A DNA stretch of 38,853 bases from DATKPE01 sp035524335 (lineage in GTDB: Bacteria > Bacteroidota > Ignavibacteria > UBA10030 > SZUA-254): positions 1 to 38,853 of the forward strand of contig DATKPE010000053.1 of NCBI GenBank assembly GCA_035524335.1, read 5' to 3'. The stretch's first letter is position 1. Each line of letters opens with the position of its first letter. A model generated the notes under the pieces. It was not told where the DNA came from. It was given only the letters and a program-made list of their open reading frames with translations, and did not search any database. This document shows, piece by piece, positions 1 through 9,317 of this stretch. The position numbers were made by a program, and so were the translations under genes.

Positions 1-14
1 GGGATATGATGATC

Positions 15-76
15 GCTCCGCAGGCAAGACTCGAACTTGCATCCCGCTCCTTCGGAGCGGGATAACAGCCGGATGC
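15..76 (-). pseudogene. tRNA-Asn-derived fragment, copy 1 (3' half)
   Basis: Bases 15-41 match the T-arm and 3' acceptor strand of the intact tRNA-Asn (362-433) exactly, and 65-76 match the start of its anticodon arm. Between them, the 3' anticodon stem and variable loop are replaced by a 23-base segment (42-64) containing a 9-bp GC-rich hairpin, TCCCGCTCC/GGAGCGGGA with a 3-base loop. The 5' acceptor strand and D-arm are absent, so no cloverleaf can form. It is either a degenerate tRNA or a tRNA-mimicking structured element. Confidence 0.8.
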
Positions 77-144
77 GAATCGTCCCGCTTCCCTCCTGGC
101 CAGTAATTTCAATTGCCGATTACCACATCAGCCCACATAAACAA

Positions 145-181
145 CATATCCCTCCGGAGGAACGAACTCGGGAGGGATATG
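145..181 (-). terminator. Hairpin at the end of repeat unit 1
   Basis: Perfect 11-bp inverted repeat CATATCCCTCC/GGAGGGATATG with a 15-base loop, followed on the minus strand by the T-rich TTGTTTAT. It is the repeated copy of the hairpin that follows the intact tRNA-Asn. Confidence 0.55.
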
Positions 182-187
182 ATGATC

Positions 188-249
188 GCTCCGCAGGCAA
201 GACTCGAACTTGCATCCCGCTCCTTCGGAGCGGGATAACAGCCGGATGC
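188..249 (-). pseudogene. tRNA-Asn-derived fragment, copy 2 (3' half)
   Basis: This is identical to copy 1 through the tRNA-like segment: an exact T-arm and 3' acceptor strand, the same 9-bp GC hairpin in place of the 3' anticodon stem, and no 5' half. It lies downstream of the intact tRNA-Asn in the direction of tRNA transcription, as expected if the 3' end of the gene was duplicated. Confidence 0.8.
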
Positions 250-317
250 GAATCGTCCCGCTTCCCTCCTGGCCAGTAATTTCAATTGCCGATTACCATA
301 TCAGCCCAAATAAACAA

Positions 318-354
318 CATATCCCTCCGGAGGAACGAACTCGGGAGGGATATG
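318..354 (-). terminator. Probable terminator of tRNA-Asn
   Basis: A perfect 11-bp stem (CATATCCCTCC/GGAGGGATATG) starts 8 bases after the tRNA 3' end on the minus strand and is followed by TTGTTTATTT. The position fits an intrinsic terminator, though the T tract is broken by G. The same hairpin recurs in the next repeat unit. Confidence 0.65.
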
Positions 355-361
355 ATAACCG

Positions 362-433
362 CTCCGCAGGCAAGACTCGAACTTGCAACCCTCCGGTTAA
401 CAGCCGGATGCTCCACCATTGAGCTACTGCGGA
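362..433 (-). tRNA. tRNA-Asn (anticodon GTT)
   Basis: A complete 72-base cloverleaf reads on the minus strand. It has acceptor TCCGCAG/CTGCGGA with discriminator G, D-stem GCTC/GAGC, anticodon stem TCCGG/CCGGA around the loop CTGTTAA (anticodon GTT), a 5-base variable loop, and T-stem GCAAG/CTTGC with loop TTCGAGT. CCA is not encoded. It sits at the edge of the tandem array that copies its 3' half, a position typical of tRNA genes used as integration or duplication sites. Confidence 0.96.
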
Positions 434-507
434 ATGTAAAATGCCGGTCGGTAAAAATTACATCGCTTGCGCGAGGAATTACTGCCAATCGTCGTGAAAG
501 CAGTCAT

Positions 508-536
508 AAGATAGGCAAATTCGGCGAAAAAGTCAA
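508..536 (-). promoter_or_regulatory. Sigma70-like promoter for tRNA-Asn
   Basis: On the minus strand TTGACT (536-531) and TATCTT (513-508) are separated by exactly 17 bases. Transcription would start near 500, giving a leader of about 65 bases before the tRNA, to be removed by 5' processing. It faces away from the clpC promoter, with only 10 bases between the two -35 boxes. Confidence 0.65.
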
Positions 537-546
537 TTAACTGTAT

Positions 547-575
547 TTGACTAATCCTGCCCTTTTATATATATT
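547..575 (+). promoter_or_regulatory. Sigma70-like promoter for clpC
   Basis: TTGACT (547-552), a 17-base spacer and TATATT (570-575) form a near-consensus promoter. The start point would be near 582, leaving a 5' leader of about 64 bases before the clpC ATG. Confidence 0.7.
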
Positions 576-606
576 GATCCAGGAAAATATGGCTGGAACG
601 ACGGTT

Positions 607-640
607 CTTATGTCACACATGTCGATTGTATCATAAGGGG
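607..640 (+). promoter_or_regulatory. clpC leader hairpin overlapping the ribosome binding site
   Basis: CTTATG (607-612) can pair with CATAAG (632-637) across a 19-base loop. The 3' arm overlaps the Shine-Dalgarno AAGGGG (635-640), which lies 5 bases before the ATG at 646. A 6-bp AT-rich stem covering part of the ribosome binding site could act as a temperature-sensitive gate on a heat-shock gene. That role is inferred; only the inverted repeat and the binding site are seen. Confidence 0.35.
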
Positions 641-645
641 TTGCA

Positions 646-3156
<2,511 letters not shown>

Positions 3157-3177
3157 GAGCGGCACAGAGAAAGCATC

Positions 3178-3216
3178 GCCCTTGTTCCGGCCCGTTCCGG
3201 AACAGGGGCTTTTTAT
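3178..3216 (+). terminator. Rho-independent terminator after clpC
   Basis: A 13-bp stem (GCCCTTGTTCCGG/CCGGAACAGGGGC, one G-U pair) with a 6-base loop is followed by TTTTTATT. It ends 16 bases before the next start codon, so the downstream metallopeptidase must depend on read-through or on a promoter inside the end of clpC. Confidence 0.9.
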
Positions 3217-3231
3217 TCAGAAGAGCATCGT

Positions 3232-4263
3232 ATGGTCGTCGTGAGCGGTCCCCCCAGAATCCGCGAACTGTCGTTTCAACAGCTCCTGAACTCCCGCGTC
3301 AGCGACCTCGGCCTCCGGCCCGAGGATACCCTCCGCGAATGCCTGATCGAACTGCGGCACGAGCTGAAACGCAACGGCATAGAGTTTTTCCCCCATTTCT
3401 ACTTCGGCGAGGAACCGTGGGGGTGCATCGACCGCACCGGCTCCGTTGAGATTCCGTTCTACCTCGCAAATTCCCACCTCCGGCGCCTCGCGGAACGGTA
3501 CTACTTCTCCTATTCGAAACAGGAAATCATGATGATCCTCCGCCACGAGGCGGGGCATGCGATCAATTACGTCTACCGGCTCTGGACGAGGCCCGACTGG
3601 AAAAAGCATTTCGGCAATTTCCGGCGGCGGTATCCGAATTTTTACACCTTCGAGCCGAACAGCAGGGAGTTCGTCCGCTACCTCCACAACATCGGTAATC
3701 CCCACTACGCGCAGAAACATCCCGACGAGGATTTTTCCGAGTCGTTCGCCGTCTGGCTCGACCCGGCGTCGAAATGGAAATGGAACTACCGGAGATGGAA
3801 AGGCGCTCTCACAAAACTGCAGTTCGTCGACAGGCTGTTCCGCCGCGAGAAAATCGCCCGCCGGCGGCCTCTGAAGGTGCGATTCGATGAGACGAACAGC
3901 TACCGGCGGATCGATTCCACCGTCGCCGAGTATTTCGCCATCGAAAAGAAGATCAACCCCCGCATCAAGGAATATACGCAGGATCTGAAGGATATTTTCC
4001 CGGCCGTTCCCACCGGACGACGGGGTAAATTCGTCCGCGCCGACATGTTCGTCCAGACCTCAAGCCGCTATCTCGAGGAGGAACTCGTCACCTGGATCGC
4101 AAACGCAGACCGCCGCGATATCAGAAAATTCCTTCAGACCCTCAAAACCATCTGCGCGCTCAACAATCTCCGCCTCAAACCCGACGAGGCCACCGAGAAG
4201 CTCGTCGAACTCGTCATTGTCGCCACCTATCACGTCATGAACAGGCTCCGCCTGCTCCGCTGA
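3232..4263 (+). CDS. Putative zinc metallopeptidase (HExxH)
   Basis: A 343-residue predicted soluble protein with no signal peptide or membrane segment. The zinc-binding helix reads HEAGH at residues 105-109 (RHEAGHAINY), with E106 as catalytic base. A downstream PDEDFSESFAVW segment (about 164-175) supplies a likely third ligand, E170. This layout resembles the family annotated as putative zinc-binding metallopeptidase, where the second motif is typically DPxEDxAExxA-like. The C-terminal half (about 190-343) is basic and helical and is not recognised. A weak AAGAG lies six bases before the ATG. It follows clpC in the same direction but behind a strong terminator, so co-expression is uncertain. 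The substrate is unknown. Confidence 0.75.
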   Translation: MVVVSGPPRIRELSFQQLLNSRVSDLGLRPEDTLRECLIELRHELKRNGIEFFPHFYFGEEPWGCIDRTGSVEIPFYLANSHLRRLAERYYFSYSKQEIMMILRHEAGHAINYVYRLWTRPDWKKHFGNFRRRYPNFYTFEPNSREFVRYLHNIGNPHYAQKHPDEDFSESFAVWLDPASKWKWNYRRWKGALTKLQFVDRLFRREKIARRRPLKVRFDETNSYRRIDSTVAEYFAIEKKINPRIKEYTQDLKDIFPAVPTGRRGKFVRADMFVQTSSRYLEEELVTWIANADRRDIRKFLQTLKTICALNNLRLKPDEATEKLVELVIVATYHVMNRLRLLR

Positions 4264-4286
4264 TCCCCGGCGGGGTTGAAAATTAT

Positions 4287-4318
4287 TTCACCACAAAGAC
4301 ACGAAGGGATACCTTCGT
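4287..4318. repeat. Short dispersed-repeat remnant with hairpin between convergent genes
   Basis: The stretch TTCACCACAAAGACACGAAGG (4287-4307) resembles the CACCACAAAGACACGAAGG-type fragments that I recall scattered between genes in many environmental bacteria. It overlaps a perfect 7-bp hairpin, ACGAAGG/CCTTCGT (4301-4307 and 4312-4318, loop GATA). It lies between the ends of the metallopeptidase and mannosidase genes and could act as a weak bidirectional terminator. A second small stem, CCCC/GGGG, lies at 4265-4275. Confidence 0.45.
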
Positions 4319-4332
4319 CAGCGGCAAATAAA

Positions 4333-7300
4333 TTAAAATTCAATCCTCAGCGTCACCACGCCTGATTTCGGGGTCGGCACCTTTATTGTCGGCCCGTCGG
4401 TCCTGAGCGCCTCTTTTTCTTCCTCCAGAAAATCCGATCTGAACACTTTCGCCGGTTTCTTCGGCAGTGTAAGCGCCGCCTCGCCGGCCGACGGAAGTGT
4501 GTTATACCACTGAACGATCCATGCCCTCGAATCTTCCGCCTGCTTGACGACCGAAAGGACCATCGATGCCGGTTCCAGACGAATAAACGAGCGGGCGGGC
4601 GGCTGGTCGCCTTTGTGCGCGCCGGTTGCCGTCACCAGCAGAGGCGTATTGAACTCGTATCCACGGCGGACGGTCTGCGCCGAATACCATCGCCCGGCAT
4701 GAGGATAGAGGGCATACTCGATCGTATGTTTCCCCCGGTCCGCCGTCGGGTCGGGCCACTTGGGGGAGCGGAGGAGCGACAGGCGCATGACGTTTCCCTT
4801 GATATCGTACCCGTACTTCGAATCGTTCAGAAGGCTCACGCCGTAGTCGTCCTGTGACAGATCGGCCCAGCGCTGCGCCGACACCTCCACCCGCGCGCTG
4901 TCCCAGCTTGTCCGCCACCCGGTCGACCGCCGGATCGTGCCGTAGGGGATTTCATAGGTCGCCGCGGTATCGGCGACCGCAACCGGAAACGCGACCTTGA
5001 TCATCGTCTTGTCTTCCCACCAGTCGGTCCCGACGGTGAACCGCACGATGTCGCTTCCGCTCTCGAGCGTCACATCCTGCGTAAAAAAGGAGGACGGATA
5101 GTCGGGGGTCGGAACATCCTTTTTGATGCCCGGTTTCAGCATATCGGTGGCGATTCTGATCGTGGCCCGCACCGGACCGCGTTCCAGAACGTCGATCGAT
5201 CGGAGCCGGAGCGGATATTTTCTTCCTGTGAGGCCGATGTTCCACGCATCCCATTGGGCGGGGAGATCTTCCAGGAGCTGGAGTTCATTTCCGCCGCCGG
5301 CCAGGATTTCCCGGCCGGTTTTCTTATCGACGATGCTTCCGACCAGTCCGGTCGAGGTATCAATCGTCACCCGGAGGAGCGCATTTTCAATCGTGGAGCG
5401 CGTGATTTTCAGGTCGGTCGCCCCCGCCGATGGAGCCGCTTTGCGAAGCTGATAGGTGGAGTATCCGACCGAGGGGACATCCCCGGCGCGGAAGAGGATC
5501 CGGCGCGTGTAGATGCCGGTCCTGACGACCTGGGACGGCACTTCCCTCCCTGCAGGGTCGATGACCGCATAGCCGGCAGTGTCTCCTTCCGCCAGATCAT
5601 AGGCGGCGATACCGGACCGGTTCCAGCCGAGCGGATTGAACACGACGAGATTCGTCCCCGGGCGGGTCGGGATCTTTTCCGCGATCTGCGTCAGGGCGCC
5701 GTTCAGGTTGAAGCGGCCGATTGTTTCCGCGGTCCGGTATTTTTCCGCGGCGTCGATGTAATTCTCCCGGATACCCGAACCGGGAAGGATGTCGTGAAAC
5801 TGATTGAAGAGAACGTTGCGCCACGCCGATTCGAGGTCGGAGCCGCCGTACGGTCTGCCGGCAAGCGTTGCCAGAGCGGAAAACTTTTCAGCATTTGTGA
5901 GAAGCACCTCCGATTTCCTGTTGCCGGCCTTTGTTTCCGACTGGGTGGTATAACAACCCTGATGATACTCGAGGTAGAGCTCGTCCTTCCAGACCGGAAG
6001 GGCGGAAAGATCGTTCGACCTCAGCCACGTGAGATACTGCGCGATGGTCCCGTATTCGATTTTCGGATAAATATCGAGCCGGCGGAGATGTTCGACCCGG
6101 TCGAGCATTTCGGGTGTGGGGCCGCCGCCATGGTCGCCGACGCCGAAGAGAATCAGCTGTTTCTTGAATCCTGTATTCGCCTCGAACTGGCGGAGCTGGT
6201 CGACGGTGCCGTAGGGATCATCGACAGAATTCACATAATCGAACGGGAAATAGTTGAGGATGCGCGACCCGTCCGGCGATTCCCACCAGAAAACACGATA
6301 CGGAAACACATTGGTCTCGCTCCAGCCCATCTTCTGTGTGATGAAGGCGTCGATGCCCGCATTGGCGTAGAACTCCGGCATGTTCAGATTATAGCCGAAG
6401 GAATCGGGGTTATATCCTATCGTCGCCTTCACGCCGAGTTTGTTCTTGAAGTACCGCTCCGAATAGAGGAGATGGTGCATCCACGATTCCCCCGACGGCA
6501 GGTTACAGTCCGGTTCCACCCACATCCCGCCGACGACCTCCCAGCGTCCGTCCTCAACGCGCTGTTTGATGCGCCGGAAGATGTCCGGGTAGAGCCTCTC
6601 CATCCAGTCGTAATAGGCCGCCGCGCTCTGGGTATAGGTGAAATCGGGTTTTGCATCCATCATGTTGAGCACCGAACCGAAGGTGTTGTGGCACACCTCG
6701 ATTGTTTCCTTGTCGCGCCACAGCCAGGCGGCGTCGATATGGGCATTCGCATCGAGAAAGAGGGTGAACCGTTTGGCGTACTCCGCGATCGGGGCAAGTT
6801 TCGTCCGGACGGCGTCGACCGATTGCGAAAATTTATCGAGATCGCCCTCCCCCAGAGCATGAATATCGACCTGCTCTGCAAACGACTGGAGCAGTGCGTT
6901 CAGCTTCATTTTTTCCTCCCTGTTCGACGTCGACTTGTCGATGCGGGGATCGACCTTCTTGTGCGCATTCGTCTGATAGGTGTCGAACGAAAGAAGCTTC
7001 TGTCCTGTACGCAGACTGAGAGAGAGGTCGGTTATCGTCTCATGCACCGGCTGTGCGAGGCCGGATTCGATTTTCGCCCGGATCAGCCTGAGCGGACCGC
7101 CGGTGTTGATCGCCTTGATGACCAGGAGAAATTTTTCTCCGGGCGACGCATGGTCGGTGAGAGTGAACTCCCCGTCCCACGGGAAGTAGCCCTTGTCGGC
7201 CCCGTTGACCCAGAGATATCCGTAATCGTCCACCGAGAGAAGGACTCTCACCGTTCCGCTGACGGGCCGTCCCAGGATCCGGTCGGGCAGGACGATTTCC

Positions 7301-7554
7301 TTCCGGAGCCAGACGGAGTCGGGGTAGATCGACTGGTTGAGCCTCAGCGTGTCCCACTTCGAATCGTCGAACCCGGGCTGTGTCGGATCTCCGGTGACGA
7401 CGTGCGTGTTTTTGAGGTCCGGGCTCACGCGCCAGTTGTCGTACGAAACGGTTCCGAGCGAATCGAGCGCCCGGACAAGCCGGTCCACGTTCGTCTGGGC
7501 GGAAACGGCCGCTGTGGCAAGCAGGAGAAGAGAGATTGTAATGAACGGTTTCAT
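4333..7554 (-). CDS. Secreted alpha-mannosidase, GH38
   Basis: A 1073-residue glycoside hydrolase that would release alpha-linked mannose from glycans outside the cytoplasm. The ATG at 7554 is chosen because it is preceded by AAAGGA and begins a clear signal peptide (MKPFITISLLLLATAAVSAQ); the longer frame to 7608 adds 18 unlikely residues. An N-terminal beta-rich, carbohydrate-binding-like region (about 20-180) precedes the GH38 catalytic domain, with the zinc motif AHIDAAW (H272, D274) and the nucleophile region NPDSFGYN (D384). The mid and C-terminal GH38 beta domains follow (about 640-1073). It is the last gene of the sugar ABC operon, 177 bases after the barrel-protein gene, which links mannoside cleavage to the transporters. 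The family is confident; linkage specificity is not known. Confidence 0.93.
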   Translation of the reverse strand: MKPFITISLLLLATAAVSAQTNVDRLVRALDSLGTVSYDNWRVSPDLKNTHVVTGDPTQPGFDDSKWDTLRLNQSIYPDSVWLRKEIVLPDRILGRPVSGTVRVLLSVDDYGYLWVNGADKGYFPWDGEFTLTDHASPGEKFLLVIKAINTGGPLRLIRAKIESGLAQPVHETITDLSLSLRTGQKLLSFDTYQTNAHKKVDPRIDKSTSNREEKMKLNALLQSFAEQVDIHALGEGDLDKFSQSVDAVRTKLAPIAEYAKRFTLFLDANAHIDAAWLWRDKETIEVCHNTFGSVLNMMDAKPDFTYTQSAAAYYDWMERLYPDIFRRIKQRVEDGRWEVVGGMWVEPDCNLPSGESWMHHLLYSERYFKNKLGVKATIGYNPDSFGYNLNMPEFYANAGIDAFITQKMGWSETNVFPYRVFWWESPDGSRILNYFPFDYVNSVDDPYGTVDQLRQFEANTGFKKQLILFGVGDHGGGPTPEMLDRVEHLRRLDIYPKIEYGTIAQYLTWLRSNDLSALPVWKDELYLEYHQGCYTTQSETKAGNRKSEVLLTNAEKFSALATLAGRPYGGSDLESAWRNVLFNQFHDILPGSGIRENYIDAAEKYRTAETIGRFNLNGALTQIAEKIPTRPGTNLVVFNPLGWNRSGIAAYDLAEGDTAGYAVIDPAGREVPSQVVRTGIYTRRILFRAGDVPSVGYSTYQLRKAAPSAGATDLKITRSTIENALLRVTIDTSTGLVGSIVDKKTGREILAGGGNELQLLEDLPAQWDAWNIGLTGRKYPLRLRSIDVLERGPVRATIRIATDMLKPGIKKDVPTPDYPSSFFTQDVTLESGSDIVRFTVGTDWWEDKTMIKVAFPVAVADTAATYEIPYGTIRRSTGWRTSWDSARVEVSAQRWADLSQDDYGVSLLNDSKYGYDIKGNVMRLSLLRSPKWPDPTADRGKHTIEYALYPHAGRWYSAQTVRRGYEFNTPLLVTATGAHKGDQPPARSFIRLEPASMVLSVVKQAEDSRAWIVQWYNTLPSAGEAALTLPKKPAKVFRSDFLEEEKEALRTDGPTIKVPTPKSGVVTLRIEF

Positions 7555-7731
7555 GGCATCATCCTTTCGTGGTACGTCGGTCGGGGTGTGTCGCCGGTGA
7601 ACGGGCATTATGCGCGGGGCGGCAGGGAGCCGGCTGATCCGGCCGGCATCGGGGCTGACGGTTCCCGCCTGTTACATTTCAATCAACTCCCGGCGTCCGG
7701 GTCGAAGCAGGATCGCCGGTCTGTTTCCGGC

Positions 7732-8328
7732 TCAGAAGAGGATCATGTGAACGCCGAGCACGGCGCGGACGCCGCCGAAATCGCCGTTCAGTCCCGTCTG
7801 GTGAAGCCGCCGGTAATCGTACAGAAGATCGCCGAACACGACAAAATGAAGATCGGGGAGAAGTTCCTCGAGCCCCACGCCGCCGTAGTACCCGATCTTT
7901 TTGTCTCCCTCGGTCGAGGTCTGCGGTGTAGACGGTCCGGCGACGGTCTGGGTAATGCTGATGTAGTTCAGGCCCGCCGACACCCGCGCCGCGATCATCT
8001 GGGAGAGCGGCTGTTTCAGCAGAATGCCGGCATGGATCATATGTTCCTTGAGCGAGGCGGAGCTGTCGAGACCCGGATCGATATACGCGTCCGTTGAAAA
8101 GAAACCTTCATCGGCCACAATGGTAAGGCGCTGCGCGAGCGGGAGTCCGATCCCCACACCCCAGATGAGATCGGATGTACTTCTGTATTTCGACTGGAAG
8201 TCGACCCCGGCCGGGAAAAACATCCCTCCGTAGAGCGTAAACATGAAGGGCTGCTGCTGCGATTGCGCGATGCAGCTGCCTGCGGAGAGAACGGCGCAGA
8301 AAAAAAGGATGATGGCCAGACGTTTCAT
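7732..8328 (-). CDS. Small predicted outer-membrane beta-barrel protein
   Basis: A 198-residue protein with a signal peptide (MKRLAIILFFCAVLSAGSCIAQ) followed by alternating amphipathic strands rich in Gly and aromatics, ending in the strand-like VRAVLGVHMILF. This pattern fits a small outer-membrane barrel of the OmpW/OMP_b-brl type. No specific family is recognised. The ATG at 8328 is preferred to an upstream GTG at 8343 because GAGG lies about 9 bases before it and the signal peptide starts there. It begins 12 bases after the stop of the second permease, so it is translated from the sugar operon and may help solute cross the outer membrane. A Cys in the signal region (AGSC) also allows a lipoprotein reading, which I consider less likely. 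Confidence 0.6.
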   Translation of the reverse strand: MKRLAIILFFCAVLSAGSCIAQSQQQPFMFTLYGGMFFPAGVDFQSKYRSTSDLIWGVGIGLPLAQRLTIVADEGFFSTDAYIDPGLDSSASLKEHMIHAGILLKQPLSQMIAARVSAGLNYISITQTVAGPSTPQTSTEGDKKIGYYGGVGLEELLPDLHFVVFGDLLYDYRRLHQTGLNGDFGGVRAVLGVHMILF

Positions 8329-8339
8329 GCGGAAATTCC

Positions 8340-9317
8340 TCACTTTCGTGTTTTGATCTGATCGAGCATCACCGCAAGAAGGATGACGACGCCGAGGACG
8401 ATCATCTGCAGATAGGAGCTGACATTCAGGAGATTGAGGCCGTTCCGCAGGATGCCGATGAGCATGGCGCCGAGGAATGTCCCGACGATCGATCCGCGGC
8501 CGCCGAAGAGGCTCGTTCCCCCCACCACGACAGCCGCAATGACGTCGAGCTCATACATCAGGCCGGCGTTGGGCTGGCCGGAGTTCATTCGCGACGCGAG
8601 CAGAATACCGCTGACCGCCGCGAGCGCACCGCTGATGATGTAGGCGCTGATGATGATGCGGTCGGTCCGGATGCCCGACAGGCGGGCGGCTTCCCTGTTC
8701 CCGCCGGCGGCGTAGACATATCTGCCGAATGCCGTTCTCGTCAGGACGACGAATGCGGTGACATAGATGACGATCATGACCACCGAGGGGAACGGCACCG
8801 GACCGATGCGTCCGGACCCGAGGAGGGAAAACTCGTGCGGAAGCTCCCAGATCGGCCGGCCGTCGGTGACGAGAAACGCCGCTCCGCGCCAGATCGTCAT
8901 GAGCGACATTGTGACGATGAACGGCGTGATGTTGAGCTTTGTGATGCAGATGCCGGCAAACCATCCCGAGAGCGCACCGAGAAGAATACCCGCCGTTCCG
9001 GCAAGGAGAAAAACGACCGGCAGGGGTGCCTGCATTTTCATCAGGCTGGTGGTCAGCACGCCGCTCATGGCGACGATCGCGCCCACCGAGAGGTCGATTC
9101 CCGAGGTGAGGATGACGAACGTCATCCCGACCGCTATGATGGCGGTGATGGAAACCTGAAGGGTGACGTTGAGCAGGTTCTCGGCCGTGAAGAAATAGGG
9201 GGAGAGCTGGGAAAAAAGGAGAAGCTCGAAGATCAGGGCGGCGGAAATGCCGTACTGGCTGAGGAGGCGGAGCAGAGATCCCGCTCCCCGTTCGGCGCCG
9301 GCAGGCTGGTCAGGCAT
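8340..9317 (-). CDS. Sugar ABC transporter permease (RbsC/XylH family), second copy
   Basis: Inner-membrane channel subunit of a carbohydrate ABC importer (BPD_transp_2 family), about 325 residues with roughly 8-10 hydrophobic segments. Family signatures seen: AVGMTFVILTSGIDLSVGA near the N-terminus, ARLSGIRTD in the cytoplasmic EAA-like loop, and AAVVVGGTSLFGGRGS followed by GTFLGAMLIGILRNGLNLL near the C-terminus. The start at 9317 (ATGCCTGA) overlaps the ATPase stop by 8 bases, implying translational coupling; an upstream start at 9344 would overlap further. Similar in layout to the permease at 12771-13724 but clearly divergent, so it could pair with it or form a separate channel served by the same ATPase. 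Confidence 0.92.
   Translation of the reverse strand: MPDQPAGAERGAGSLLRLLSQYGISAALIFELLLFSQLSPYFFTAENLLNVTLQVSITAIIAVGMTFVILTSGIDLSVGAIVAMSGVLTTSLMKMQAPLPVVFLLAGTAGILLGALSGWFAGICITKLNITPFIVTMSLMTIWRGAAFLVTDGRPIWELPHEFSLLGSGRIGPVPFPSVVMIVIYVTAFVVLTRTAFGRYVYAAGGNREAARLSGIRTDRIIISAYIISGALAAVSGILLASRMNSGQPNAGLMYELDVIAAVVVGGTSLFGGRGSIVGTFLGAMLIGILRNGLNLLNVSSYLQMIVLGVVILLAVMLDQIKTRK

Larger units (their letters stand above)
1..346. repeat. 173-bp tandem repeat, two complete units (1-173 and 174-346)
   Basis: Two consecutive 173-base units differ at only two positions by eye (near 126/299 and 136/309). A third copy starts at 347 and runs directly into the intact tRNA-Asn gene. Read on the minus strand, each unit holds a tRNA-Asn-like 3' half, a hairpin that looks like the tRNA terminator, and a spacer of roughly 70-100 bases. 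The window begins exactly at a unit start, so the array may continue outside it. No credible protein is encoded; the short open frames here are translations of tRNA-like DNA. Confidence 0.9.

Noticed and set aside
1..433. CRISPR array or IS element as the source of the repeats
   Set aside because: The 173-base units are contiguous with no variable spacers, encode no transposase, and are explained by tRNA-Asn homology plus the terminator hairpin.
37..540. Short open frames on both strands across the tRNA region (37-279, 210-422, 286-540, 282-488)
   Set aside because: They are translations of tRNA-Asn and its repeat copies; phrases such as SSMVEHPAVNRRVASSSLACGA are well-known products of reading tRNA genes as protein.
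5254..8097. 947-codon plus-strand frame opposite the mannosidase and barrel-protein genes
   Set aside because: Antisense shadow of the GH38 and barrel-protein genes; no domain recognised and it crosses two real genes.
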